64,000 nt of DNA, taken from the NCBI RefSeq assembly GCF_001314605.1, contig NZ_LIHP01000003.1, positions 62,001 to 126,000 of the forward strand. Reading direction: 5' to 3'. Made by a program: the position numbers and the translations under genes. Positions 40,190-50,783 of the stretch are shown here, in pieces. Numbering within the stretch: position 1 is the first letter of the stretch; each line of letters opens with the position of its first letter. The notes under the pieces are model-generated. The model was not told the DNA's origin. It searched no databases and saw only the letters and a program-made list of their open reading frames with translations. The stretch comes from Marinobacter sp. HL-58 (GTDB lineage Bacteria > Pseudomonadota > Gammaproteobacteria > Pseudomonadales > Oleiphilaceae).

Positions 40190-40996
40190 CTAATAACCAG
40201 AGCTGTTACTGTCCAGATCAAACACAAAGTCATCTGCACGGCGCACTTCGGTGGCGAACTCGCCGGAGGGCTCCAGTTCGAACCAGCGATAGCCTGGCGC
40301 CTTGTCTTCCACGGAAAACTCCACGGAGCCTGCCGCAAACTGAATGCAGGTAGAGGGCGTGGCCATAAGCTTCACCCCCTTTCTGACCTCTTCAAGCTCC
40401 TGGTGAATATGCCCCCACAATACAATCTTCACCTGCTCGAACCGGTCCACGACCTGCCAGAACGCCTCACGGTTGCGTAGGCCGATGGGCGACATCCACT
40501 GGGTATCAATTTCGATGGGATGGTGATGAAGGGCAACGAGTGCCGGCAGCTCCGGATTTTCGCTCAGGGTTTGCTCCAGAAACGCCAGTTCGGACTCCGC
40601 CAGCTCTCCGAAAACCTTGCCGGGTACCGACGTATCCAGCAGCACAAACTGCCAGCCACCCTGGATGATATGGCGCCTGTCTGCGTGCATTTCCGCAGCA
40701 ATTCGGGCCAGCAATTCCGAGTCATCATGGTTGCCTGCCATCCAGGCGGATCCGCAGGAAAAGACATTCAGCTTTTCACCGAATACACGGTAGGCTTCTT
40801 CCGTTGCATCCTGGGCGATATCGCCGGTTGCCAGTATCAGGTCAGGCTGGCCATGATCACGCAACACCTGCGCGATCACCGCATCGAGACTGTCTCTGGT
40901 ATTGACGCCCAGCAATTCCCCGGCCGGATCGGCCATCAGGTGCGGGTCGGTCAGTTGTAGCACCCGAAGGGCACGCTGGCTGTCGTTCTCTGTCAT
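40190..40996 (-). CDS. cpdA: 3',5'-cyclic-AMP phosphodiesterase CpdA
   Basis: Class III phosphodiesterase that lowers cAMP. The 268-residue metallophosphoesterase has all metal-ligand motifs: D and H in LQLTDPHL (13-20), GD in LATGDIAQD (about 55-63), GNHDD (about 88), the HHHP motif near 158, and GHIHQ near 197. The cpdA-yqiB-nudF order matches E. coli and many gammaproteobacteria, which supports this member over other calcineurin-like enzymes. Confidence 0.93.
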   Translation of the reverse strand: MTENDSQRALRVLQLTDPHLMADPAGELLGVNTRDSLDAVIAQVLRDHGQPDLILATGDIAQDATEEAYRVFGEKLNVFSCGSAWMAGNHDDSELLARIAAEMHADRRHIIQGGWQFVLLDTSVPGKVFGELAESELAFLEQTLSENPELPALVALHHHPIEIDTQWMSPIGLRNREAFWQVVDRFEQVKIVLWGHIHQELEEVRKGVKLMATPSTCIQFAAGSVEFSVEDKAPGYRWFELEPSGEFATEVRRADDFVFDLDSNSSGY

Positions 40997-41205
40997 GGCA
41001 CTCGTGTTTCTTGCGTTCGCGCAACACCCACCGGTGATGCAGGCATAATGGCAGACTATTCAGTTTTTACGACTGCATCCAGAATACTCATCACATTCTG
41101 CTCAGGCTTACGGGCATAATTACCTGTTTTGACAACTCTCGCACACTCTCCGTACGATCCACACGACAAACTCCAGGCCAGTACCATCGGTACAGACATG
41201 CAGCC

Positions 41206-41691
41206 TCAGTCCACGCCCTCCCCGGCCGACCAGGCAGCATGTTCCATGGGCAAGTGCCCGAACCGCAGGCAGTAATCCAGCCAGTCGGCCAGGAAGCTGT
41301 TCACCTGAACCTTTTCGTCCGGGTGATGCATGAACCGGTTCGGGTAGTCGTTCACCGGGGCAATTTGCCGGTCGCGGTAGCAACTGATCACCTCTGCCAT
41401 GTTGGCGTCATGGTAAACACGCACGGTCAATTGGGGATTATTGAGCCAGCGCCCGGAGTTGTGCACCTGCTCCAGCAGGAGGGTTTCGGTAAACTTTGTG
41501 GTTTGCAGCACTTCTATGCGCACCCGGCCAAGGTACTGGTCCTCACGGTGAAGCTCAAATTCACAGATTGGCCGGCCCTTGGCCTCAAGCTTCCTCAGGC
41601 GGTAAAGCCGCATGTAGTTACCATCACACAGCGCGCCGAAACGTCGTAAATCCGGTACATAGCGCCGGGGTTTCATCACCCATTCTGTCAT
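41206..41691 (-). CDS. yqiB: DUF1249 protein (YqiB family)
   Basis: 161-residue cytosolic protein of unknown function. The family pattern is visible: RYVPDLRRFGALCDGNYMRLYRL at the start, then LLLEQVHNSGRWLNNPQLTVRVYHDANMAEV, and a C-terminal NDYPNRFMHHPDEKVQVNSFLADWLDYCL. It starts 1 nt after the nudF stop codon and lies upstream of cpdA, as in E. coli. Confidence 0.9.
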   Translation of the reverse strand: MTEWVMKPRRYVPDLRRFGALCDGNYMRLYRLRKLEAKGRPICEFELHREDQYLGRVRIEVLQTTKFTETLLLEQVHNSGRWLNNPQLTVRVYHDANMAEVISCYRDRQIAPVNDYPNRFMHHPDEKVQVNSFLADWLDYCLRFGHLPMEHAAWSAGEGVD

Positions 41692-41692
41692 A

Positions 41693-42310
41693 TCAGCTCC
41701 AACCTTCCCGCAATCGCGGGCGATTCAACTGCAACCACTGCAGCGCGATGATTGCTGCGGCGTTATTGATACGTCCATCATAAATCATTGCGATGGCGTC
41801 GTCGGCACTGAATACGTGGGCACGGATATCTTCATGTTCATGTTCCATACCGTATAGCCCGCCGGCGGACTCTGTGCTGATGCGACCGCAATACAGGTGA
41901 ATAAGTTCTGTGCTGCCACCCGGTGACACCAGGTAATCGCAGATTTTGTCCAGCGGTTCGAATGTCAGCCCGGCTTCTTCCTGACCTTCGCGCTGGGCCA
42001 CTTCTTCCGGCGACTCGCCGTCTTCATTCATGCCGGCGACGAGCTCCAGCAGCCAGGGTGACTGGTTGCGGCCAAGGGCGCCAAGGCGAAACTGTTCAAG
42101 GAGTACGACTTCGTCCCGATCCGGGTCGTAGGGTAATACGCAGGTAGCGTCGCCGCGGATGAAGAGTTCGCGGGTGAAGGTGGGCATTTTCCCGCCATCG
42201 AAACGGGGGTGGGTCAACCAGAGCTTGTCCATGCGGAAGAAGCCCTGGAAGACGGTTTCGCGTTTTTCGATTTTTACGTCGGTACTTTTAAACTGGAACG
42301 GTTCGGTCAT
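41693..42310 (-). CDS. nudF: ADP-ribose pyrophosphatase NudF
   Basis: Nudix hydrolase cleaving ADP-ribose to AMP and ribose 5-phosphate. The 205-residue product has LEQFRLGAL (about 85), and a Nudix box with GMNEDGESPEEVAQREGQEEAGL near 102-124 (G...E...RE..EE.G). The ATG at 42310 gives the normal N-terminus MTEPFQFKSTDVKIEK. An in-frame extension to 42508 is rejected because it passes through a REP element and a low-complexity stretch. First gene of nudF-yqiB-cpdA. Confidence 0.94.
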   Translation of the reverse strand: MTEPFQFKSTDVKIEKRETVFQGFFRMDKLWLTHPRFDGGKMPTFTRELFIRGDATCVLPYDPDRDEVVLLEQFRLGALGRNQSPWLLELVAGMNEDGESPEEVAQREGQEEAGLTFEPLDKICDYLVSPGGSTELIHLYCGRISTESAGGLYGMEHEHEDIRAHVFSADDAIAMIYDGRINNAAAIIALQWLQLNRPRLREGWS

Positions 42311-42455
42311 TTCAGATCCGTTTCTGAGAACGATTCTGAACGATAGCCGGTGTTTTGGTTTGGGTGCAAGCCTTCTTGGCCGCCACCTTGGGTGCAAGGT
42401 CACGGTGGGGCTGCCCCGGACTTCAGGGGCAGCCGGCAGGAAAACAGTGGTAGGG

Positions 42456-42543
42456 GTAGGTCGGATTAGCGAAGCGTAATCCGACACTGGGTGGGCTATC
42501 GGCGTCATTTTGTCGGATTACGGCTTCGCCTAATCCGACCTAC
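42456..42543. repeat. Inverted pair of GTAG-headed REP elements
   Basis: GTAGGTCGGATTAGCG with AAGCGTAATCCGACA (42456-42486) faces its inverted partner TGTCGGATTACGGC with TTCGCCTAATCCGACCTAC (42511-42543), separated by 24 nt. Each is a short palindrome headed by GTAG, and together they form a BIME-like unit as produced by TnpA-REP (RAYT) transposases. No RAYT gene is in the window. Confidence 0.85.
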
Positions 42544-42611
42544 GACTGCCCCGTAAAGAATTGCCATCCGCCAATAAGGCCCTGACCAGGCGATTACTGC
42601 CAACGCCAGAC

Positions 42612-42723
42612 TGAGCCGGGGTGGTGGCCCCGTTCAGAAACGTGCGGAGCCACGGATGGCGGAGCCCGAGACGCACAGGGACGTCTCGAATCGTTTTCTG
42701 AACGGGGCCACCACCCCGGCTCA
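42612..42723 (-). repeat. Hairpin repeat with conserved loop, copy 3
   Basis: Arms at 42612-42640 (TGAGCCGGGGTGGTGGCCCC...) and 42695-42723 form a perfect 29-bp inverted repeat around a 54-nt loop. The loop (CGTGCGGAGCCACGGATGGC, then GGAGCCCGAGACGCACAGGG, then ACGTCTCG) is a close variant of the loop of copy 2. It lies 29 nt after the thiC stop, in the same orientation relative to the gene as the other two copies. Confidence 0.88.
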
Positions 42724-42752
42724 CACTCCGAATCAAGCAAGCCTACAAAAGG

Positions 42753-44711
<1,959 letters not shown>

Positions 44712-44718
44712 CTATCTT

Positions 44719-44811
44719 GGATCCCTACGCCGGTATTATCCGGATCAGGTTGCGGGTTCTGCAATGCAATCTCAGCCAGCTGTCACATGTTCTGACGCCA
44801 GCACCCCGTCA
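44719..44811 (-). ncRNA. TPP riboswitch (thi box)
   Basis: Read on the minus strand, the leader shows the aptamer in order: ACGGGGTGCTGG, the GGCTGAGAT pyrimidine-sensor motif, GAACCCGC closing the first arm, then ACCTGATCCGGATAATACC and GGCGTAGGGATCC, the pyrophosphate-sensor arm. All universally conserved segments are present. It lies about 90 nt upstream of the thiC ATG. Confidence 0.96.
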
Positions 44812-44927
44812 AGACGCGAATTCAATGTAATTGACACATACAACCTGTGCCGTTTGCAAGTGTAGAGCTCAAGCGGTTTATTGTCCATAATGCCCTCTCG
44901 CCGGGTGAATCATTAACAGGAGACAAC

Positions 44928-46307
44928 ATGAAGAAACGAATGCTTTCCGGGCTGATCGGACTGCTAGCAGCCCAGCCTGCCCTATCCATGGATCTGGTTG
45001 AGACGTACGAGAAAGCACTCTCCTATGATTCCGGCATCGCTTCAGCCCGAGCCAGTCTGGAAGCCCAGCAGGCCGCCAGCGACGTCAGCCGCAGTAATCT
45101 GCTTCCGCAAATCGGTGCATTTGGTGATGCCAGCCATACCGATGTTGACGGCCCCGGCCAGGATGCTGCCTATAAAACCTTTGCCTACGGCCTGGAGCTG
45201 ACCCAACCACTGTTCCGCGCCGACGCCTGGTTCGACTACGACGCCAGCAAATTTCAGACGGAATCCGCCCAGGCCGAATATAATCTGGCACAGCAACAGC
45301 TGATTCTCGATGTGGCGACCGCTTACTTCAATGTGCTTCGCGCCGCAGATACCCTTACCACGGCCAGGGCGACGGAAGCCGCGATCCAGAGGCAGTATGA
45401 GCAGGCCCAGGAACGCTTCGATGTGGGACTTATCGCCATTACGGAAGTCTATGAGGCCCGGGCCAGCTACGATGACAGCAAGAGCCAGCGTATTGCCGCA
45501 GAAAGCGAGCTGGACATCGCCCGGGAACAACTGGCCCGGTTGACCGGCGAATACACTGAAGAACTGAACAATCTGCGCCGGAACTTCCCCCTCGGCCGGC
45601 CGGACCCCATGGATCCGTCCGCATGGGAAAACACCGCCCTGGACCAGAACTGGCAGATTCAGTCAGCGATATACGACCTGAACACCAACGAGGCCAACCT
45701 GAATACGGCCAAATCCGGACACCTGCCGACACTGGACCTGAACGCGTCCTATGGCAAGACCGATATCGATGGCCTGGAGGATCCGACCCTTGCCCAGAGC
45801 CAGCGCGACGGCACAACCACCGAAGGCCGCATTGCTCTCAGGCTGAACGTACCACTCTACATGGGAGGCGGTACCCAGGCCGGCGTACGTCAACAGCGGT
45901 CATTGGTCGATGTGGCGGAACAATCGCTGGAGACGGTCCGCCGCGATGTGCGGGTCAACACCCGCAGCCTGTTCCGCACGGTGAACACCAACATAGAATC
46001 TGCCTCGGCACTGGAACAGACTATCATCTCCCGTCGCAGTGCCCTGGACGCAACCCGGGCAGGGTATGAAGTCGGCACCCGAAATATCGTGGAAGTACTG
46101 GATGCGGAAAGGAATTACTACGTGGCCCTGCGGGACTTCGCCAATGCCCGGTACGATTATGTGATCAACACCCTGAGCCTTAAGCAGGCAGCCGGCACTC
46201 TGAGCCCCCAGGACCTGCTGGAGCTGAACAACTGGCTCAGCGCCTCTGCGCCCGGTATTGAAGCCCTCGCCGAGGAAGAGGAAACCATCGAAGATCCGAT
46301 GCAATAA
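44928..46307 (+). CDS. tolC: TolC-family outer-membrane efflux channel
   Basis: Trimeric outer-membrane/periplasmic duct for efflux pumps and type I secretion. The 459-residue product has a signal peptide (MKKRMLSGLIGLLAAQPALS) and the duplicated OEP helical hairpins (DLVETYEKALSYD, LTQPLFRADAWFDYDA, then VPLYMGGGTQAGVRQQRSLVDVAEQ, VGTRNIVEVLDAERNYYVALRDFANARYDYV). It ends in an acidic tail. The ATG at 44928 has AGGAGA 5 nt upstream; the longer open frame from 44847 has no signal peptide. Divergent from thiC, next to nudF-yqiB-cpdA as in many relatives. Confidence 0.93.
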   Translation: MKKRMLSGLIGLLAAQPALSMDLVETYEKALSYDSGIASARASLEAQQAASDVSRSNLLPQIGAFGDASHTDVDGPGQDAAYKTFAYGLELTQPLFRADAWFDYDASKFQTESAQAEYNLAQQQLILDVATAYFNVLRAADTLTTARATEAAIQRQYEQAQERFDVGLIAITEVYEARASYDDSKSQRIAAESELDIAREQLARLTGEYTEELNNLRRNFPLGRPDPMDPSAWENTALDQNWQIQSAIYDLNTNEANLNTAKSGHLPTLDLNASYGKTDIDGLEDPTLAQSQRDGTTTEGRIALRLNVPLYMGGGTQAGVRQQRSLVDVAEQSLETVRRDVRVNTRSLFRTVNTNIESASALEQTIISRRSALDATRAGYEVGTRNIVEVLDAERNYYVALRDFANARYDYVINTLSLKQAAGTLSPQDLLELNNWLSASAPGIEALAEEEETIEDPMQ

Positions 46308-46341
46308 ATAACAGGCAGGCGGGCACCACCCCGGGCCCGCC

Positions 46342-47613
46342 CTAAACCCGCTCCACGATGCCGTCAACCACCTTCTCCAGGGCTCCCCGGTTGGCGTTCA
46401 CTACTGCCAGGGCGTTACGCCCTGCCTTCTGCGCAACGTCCTTGTCGGCAATCAGCTTCATCACGCAGCTTGCCAGCTCTTCAGAGGAGGGAGTGATGTA
46501 TAGCCCCGATCCTGCTTCCAGTCGGTTGTAGATGGTTTCAAAGTTGAAGATATGGGGGCCAGAGAGTACCGGCATACCCCAGGCTGCCGGCTCCAGAGGG
46601 TTGTGCCCCCCACGCTCGATCAGCGATCCACCCACGAACGCGATGTCGCAGGCGCCGTAAAGCATCAGCAACTCCCCCATGGTGTCCCCGAGATACACCT
46701 GGCAGGGACGTTCACTGCTCCCACTTGCATCCCGGGTGTCTGAACGTCGCTGCACCGAAAGCCCCATGGAGCCTGCCAGCTCAGCCACATCATCAAAGCG
46801 CTCCGGGTGCCGCGGCACGATCACCAGCAGCGCGTCCGGATACCGGGCCATTATCTGTTTGTGGGCGTCCAGAATCTGACGGTCTTCGCCTTCATGGGTA
46901 CTGGCAGCGATCCAGACCGGACGATCCTGACCAAGCTGCTGCCTTAGCCGGATTGAAGCCGATCGAATCTCGCCCGAGATCTCCACATCAAACTTGATGC
47001 TGCCGGTGACCGAAACAGACTCCGGCAGCGCGCCTATGCGCAGGAAGCGACCGGCATCCTCGTCCGCCTGGGCTGCAATCCAGCTGATACTGCGCAACAG
47101 CGGTTTCACCAGGGAAGCCACCCGCTCATACCCGCGGGCCGAGCGCTCGGAAAGCCGGGCATTAATCAGAAAAATGGGTACATCGCGCTGCTTACTGAGG
47201 GCAATCATGTTGGGCCAGAGTTCTGTTTCCATGATGACCAGGGCCCGGGGGCGAACCCGGTCCACAAAACGGCGTACCGAACCGGGGGTATCATAGGGCG
47301 AAAAGGCATAGCGTACCTGGTCACCGAACAGAGCCCGGGCCCGGGCAGAGCCTGTGGGGGTCATGGCGGTCATCAGTACCGGGATGTCCGGATTACGGCG
47401 CAGCAGGGCCTTCACCAGAGGCGCTGCTGCAATGGTTTCACCCACCGACACCGCGTGGACCCAGATTACCGGCTCTTCAGACGCCTCCACATAACCCAGC
47501 CGCTCCTGCCAGTGTACAAACGCTGCCGGATTACTGCGCCCGATCCACCACAGGCGCAGCAACACGAATGGCAGCGCGATGCGAAAGAACAGGGAGTAGA
47601 AAAAGTGAAGCAT
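46342..47613 (-). CDS. waaA: 3-deoxy-D-manno-octulosonate (Kdo) transferase WaaA
   Basis: GT30 inner-membrane-associated enzyme adding Kdo to lipid IVA. The 423-residue product has an N-terminal membrane anchor (MLHFFYSLFFRIALPFVLL), the catalytic glutamate motif VHAVSVGETIAAAPLV, METELWPNMI, and the donor-binding GDTMGELLMLYGACDIAFVGGSLIERGGHNPLEPA. The ATG at 47613 has GGAG 5 nt upstream. Upstream in-frame codons to 47700 lack similarity. Convergent with tolC, divergent from the acyltransferase gene. Confidence 0.95.
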   Translation of the reverse strand: MLHFFYSLFFRIALPFVLLRLWWIGRSNPAAFVHWQERLGYVEASEEPVIWVHAVSVGETIAAAPLVKALLRRNPDIPVLMTAMTPTGSARARALFGDQVRYAFSPYDTPGSVRRFVDRVRPRALVIMETELWPNMIALSKQRDVPIFLINARLSERSARGYERVASLVKPLLRSISWIAAQADEDAGRFLRIGALPESVSVTGSIKFDVEISGEIRSASIRLRQQLGQDRPVWIAASTHEGEDRQILDAHKQIMARYPDALLVIVPRHPERFDDVAELAGSMGLSVQRRSDTRDASGSSERPCQVYLGDTMGELLMLYGACDIAFVGGSLIERGGHNPLEPAAWGMPVLSGPHIFNFETIYNRLEAGSGLYITPSSEELASCVMKLIADKDVAQKAGRNALAVVNANRGALEKVVDGIVERV

Positions 47614-47778
47614 GGTAACTCCGGGCCGGGTCGGTGCGGCGGTCATTCTACATAATGCCGGAGCCCGAGTCTGCCGAATGGAATTCATCCGTCGGCGCAA
47701 GTTGCGGACATTGCTGCTTTAGCGGATGTGAGCCCTCCTGCTAAACTCCTGTTCTTGTTACCGGAACACCGTCAGGCA

Positions 47779-48738
47779 ATGAAACAAGTGAAGAACAGCA
47801 AGCAGAAAATCCGCGACACCCGCTACACCAGCTATCTGCACCCACGATGGTGGCCGACCTGGGCCGGAATCGCTCTGATGTGGCTGGCAGCGCGGCTTCC
47901 GCTCAGGCTCCAGTGGTGGCTGGGCAAACGCATTGGTGACCTTGCCTATCGTTTCGCGGCCCGCCGGCGCCACATTACAGAGGTGAATATCCGCCTGTGC
48001 TTTCCCGAATTGTCGGAACAGGAGCAGCGGGCTCTGGTCAGAAAATCATTCCGGGCCAATGGCATCGGCGTGATGGAGCTGGGCCTTGCCTGGTTTCGCA
48101 ACCCTACCTCGTTCATTCCCATTACCCGGGTGCACGGGCTCGAGCACGTGGATGCAGCCCTGGAAGGGGGCAAGGGCATCCTGCTACTCGGCGGCCACTA
48201 CAGCACCCTGGACCTGGGCGGCAGCCTGGTGACCGAGTACATAGAGGCCGATGTCATGCAGCGCGACCACAACAATCCGCTGATGAATGCCGTGATGACC
48301 CGCGCCAGGGAACGGCGCTATGGCATCGCCCTGGACAGCAGGAATCTGCGGGGCCTGCTCAAACAGCTGAAAAAAAATCGTATCGTCTGGTATGCCACGG
48401 ACCAGGATTACGGCCGCAAGGGTATTGTATTTGCGCCTTTTTTCGGTGTGCCAGCCGGCTCAATTACCGCCACCTCAAGGATTGCGGATCGCAGCGGGTG
48501 TGCGGTCGTGCCCTTCAGCCATTTCCGCCGGGAGCATGAGCCCGGGTACGACATCTACTTCCATCCCCCTCTGGAGAATTTTCCCTCGGGAGACGACCTG
48601 GAAGACGCGACCCTGGTAAACAAAACCATCGAACACGAGATCCGCAAGCACCCGGACCAGTACCTGTGGATGCACAGACGCTTCAAGACCCGTCCCTCCA
48701 GGGATGACCCAGACCTTTACAGCAAGGAAGCAGACTGA
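47779..48738 (+). CDS. lpxL: LpxL-family lipid A acyltransferase
   Basis: Kdo-dependent secondary acyltransferase of lipid A (LpxL/HtrB group). The 319-residue product has an N-terminal membrane helix (WWPTWAGIALMWLAARLPL), the H-x4-D catalytic motif in GGHYSTLD (about 140), ATDQDYGRKGIVFAPFFGVPAGS near 210, and the RFKTRP ending. The start is weakly marked. The ATG at 47779 gives the usual N-terminus; the GTG at 47728 is possible. It abuts the next gene (stop TGA, then ATG). Confidence 0.9.
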   Translation: MKQVKNSKQKIRDTRYTSYLHPRWWPTWAGIALMWLAARLPLRLQWWLGKRIGDLAYRFAARRRHITEVNIRLCFPELSEQEQRALVRKSFRANGIGVMELGLAWFRNPTSFIPITRVHGLEHVDAALEGGKGILLLGGHYSTLDLGGSLVTEYIEADVMQRDHNNPLMNAVMTRARERRYGIALDSRNLRGLLKQLKKNRIVWYATDQDYGRKGIVFAPFFGVPAGSITATSRIADRSGCAVVPFSHFRREHEPGYDIYFHPPLENFPSGDDLEDATLVNKTIEHEIRKHPDQYLWMHRRFKTRPSRDDPDLYSKEAD

Positions 48739-49674
48739 ATGGACTCATCAGCCCCGGTTGTCTGGCTACTCACAGACAACAAGCCCGGCCATCGCAACCA
48801 GCTCAAGGGCCTTGGTAATCGCCTGCGGGTACTGACCGGCGCCAGTGTGACTGAAATTGACGCCACAGAAATTCCGGTTCCCCTCTGGCGAGCGGTGATA
48901 GGCATGGCCCCGCCCATGGATGAATCCCTTGGCAACCCAAACCTTATTATTGCAGCAGGCAGCGGAACCCATCGCCTTCTTCTTTCCCTTCGGCGCCGCC
49001 GCAAAGCAAAAACCGTAGTTCTGATGAAACCGGGATTTCCCGTCGGCTGGGTTGATGCGGCCATCATTCCCTCACACGATGATGTCGCGCCTTCGAAGCA
49101 TATACTGACGACCGAGGGCGTGATCAACGCCATTACGCCCCTGGCAAGAATTACTGACAAGCCCGAGGGACTGATCCTCGTCGGCGGCCCCTCGCCCCAT
49201 TTCGACTGGGACAATGATGTTGTTCTGGGCCAGATATCACAACTTATGGGCCACTACCCCCAGTGGCGCTGGACCATCAGTGGTTCCCGCCGTACACCAG
49301 AGCCCCTGTCAGACAAGTTGCAGGAGCTGGGTGGGCCAAAAATCACTGTTGTGGACGCAGACCGTACCCATGCAAGCTGGTTGTCCCACCAACTGGCAGC
49401 ATCCCGCGCGGCCTGGGTAACGCCGGACAGCGCCTCCATGGTCTGCGAAGCCGCCACTTCCGGTGTCCCCACGGGACTGTTCGAACTGGCTCCAAGGCAA
49501 GGCAGCCGGGTCGCGCGCGGCATAGCCAGCCTGGTGGAAAAAGGGTACGTTGCCCGCTGGAGCGACCATGCTGCAGTGATGGCCGGCAAACTCTCGGAAA
49601 CCCATCACCTCTGGGAGGCCGACCGGGCCGCACGTTGGCTGATTCACCATTACCTGAAGGGAGGCAAGCGTTGA
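48739..49674 (+). CDS. ELM1-family (DUF1022) protein
   Basis: 311-residue protein of the family named after plant mitochondrial fission protein ELM1, with a GT-B-like fold and unknown bacterial function. Visible signatures are VVWLLTDNKPGHRNQLKGL (7-25), IIAAGSGTHRLLLSLRR near 72, KPGFPVGWVDAAIIPSHDD near 98, VLVGGPSPHFDWD near 146, and VTPDSASMVCEAATSGVPTGLFEL near 230. Bacterial members sit in LPS core clusters, as here. Start is immediately after lpxL. Confidence 0.85.
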   Translation: MDSSAPVVWLLTDNKPGHRNQLKGLGNRLRVLTGASVTEIDATEIPVPLWRAVIGMAPPMDESLGNPNLIIAAGSGTHRLLLSLRRRRKAKTVVLMKPGFPVGWVDAAIIPSHDDVAPSKHILTTEGVINAITPLARITDKPEGLILVGGPSPHFDWDNDVVLGQISQLMGHYPQWRWTISGSRRTPEPLSDKLQELGGPKITVVDADRTHASWLSHQLAASRAAWVTPDSASMVCEAATSGVPTGLFELAPRQGSRVARGIASLVEKGYVARWSDHAAVMAGKLSETHHLWEADRAARWLIHHYLKGGKR

Positions 49675-50783
49675 GGATTCTGCAGGCTTTACCGGCGCTC
49701 TACAGCGGTGGCGTTGAACGGGGCACCGTGGAATTTGCAGCCGACCTGTTCAAACGCGGGCATGAATCCTTTGTGGTCTCAAAGGGTGGCCCCATGGCCG
49801 AGCAGCTTCGCGGCCAGGGGTCGAAACATTTTTTCATGCCGATACACCGGAAAAGCCCGGCATCCTTCGGGCAGATCCTGCCCATGCGGAAGCTGCTGCT
49901 GGAGCTGAAACCGGACATTGTCCATGTCCGCTCCCGCATGCCGGCCTGGATCATTTTCCTGGCTCTGAAAACCATTCCGGAACATCAGCGCCCGGCGATC
50001 GTATCCACCTTTCATGGCATGTATTCCGTCACACCCTACAGCGCCATCATGACGCGGGCAGACCATATAATCGCCGTGTCCGGGTGTGTCAGGGATTATG
50101 TACTGAACAACTATCCCGTGCCGGAAGACAAACTCACCGTTATCCAGCGTGGAGTGGATGTGGATGCCTTCCGACAGCGGGAGCTCAGTGAGCAATGGCT
50201 GGACCGCTGGTTCCGGCAGTACCCGCAACTCGCCGGCCAGAAAATCATCATGATGCCGGGCCGCATTTCCCGCTGGAAAGGCCAGCTGGACTTCCTGGCG
50301 ATGATGGCGCAACTGGTGCAGAAACGGCCGGATTGCCACGGCATCATTGTGGGCGGCGCCGAGCCAGGCAAGGAGCAGTTTCTGGAAGAGCTGGAAAAGG
50401 AACGTGCCCGCCTGGACCTGGTCGACAAAGTGAGCTTCCTCGGCCAGCGTAATGACATGACCACCCTCTACCTGCTGGCCGATGTGGTGTGCCACATGTC
50501 CACCAAACCGGAACCCTTCGGGCGCACGGTTACCGAGGCACTGGCCTCGGGCACCCCGGTGGCGGCCTTCGATCGCGGCGGAGCTGCCGAAACGCTTCGC
50601 GCCTGCTTCCCCGAGGGTCTGGTAAAGCCGGACGACACAGAGGCGTTTACGCAAACCGCGCTGGCCCTGATTGACAGACCCAGGTCAGAGATCGAGATTC
50701 CCTGGCGGTTCCGGCTGGAAGCCCAGACCGAAACCACCCTCCGGGTTTACGAATCCGTGCTGGCCCGGAGACGGGCAGAATAA
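49671..50783 (+). CDS. GT4-type glycosyltransferase
   Basis: 370-residue GT-B enzyme, probably for LPS core assembly on the cytoplasmic side. It starts MRILQALPALYSGGVERGTVEFA, has VSTFHGMYSV and IAVSGCVRDYV in the acceptor domain, a donor domain with MMPGRISRWKGQLDFL near 205, and the retaining-GT signature STKPEPFGRTVTEALASGTPVAAFDRGGAAE near 285. I chose the TTG start at 49671: GGGAGG lies 6 nt upstream, and it overlaps the ELM1 stop by 4 nt. The longer frame from 49263 is an out-of-frame shadow of the ELM1 gene. Confidence 0.88.
   Translation: MRILQALPALYSGGVERGTVEFAADLFKRGHESFVVSKGGPMAEQLRGQGSKHFFMPIHRKSPASFGQILPMRKLLLELKPDIVHVRSRMPAWIIFLALKTIPEHQRPAIVSTFHGMYSVTPYSAIMTRADHIIAVSGCVRDYVLNNYPVPEDKLTVIQRGVDVDAFRQRELSEQWLDRWFRQYPQLAGQKIIMMPGRISRWKGQLDFLAMMAQLVQKRPDCHGIIVGGAEPGKEQFLEELEKERARLDLVDKVSFLGQRNDMTTLYLLADVVCHMSTKPEPFGRTVTEALASGTPVAAFDRGGAAETLRACFPEGLVKPDDTEAFTQTALALIDRPRSEIEIPWRFRLEAQTETTLRVYESVLARRRAE

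Noticed and set aside
42311..42508. N-terminal extension of nudF
   Set aside because: Runs through a REP element and low-complexity sequence; the ATG at 42310 gives the family N-terminus.
46318..46341. GGCGGGC/GCCCGCC hairpin between tolC and waaA as a terminator
   Set aside because: Short stem without a T-run on either strand; too weak to annotate.
49263..49670. 136-codon N-terminal extension of the glycosyltransferase at 49671
   Set aside because: Lies in another frame of the ELM1-family gene; the TTG at 49671 has a strong ribosome-binding site and the proper N-terminus.
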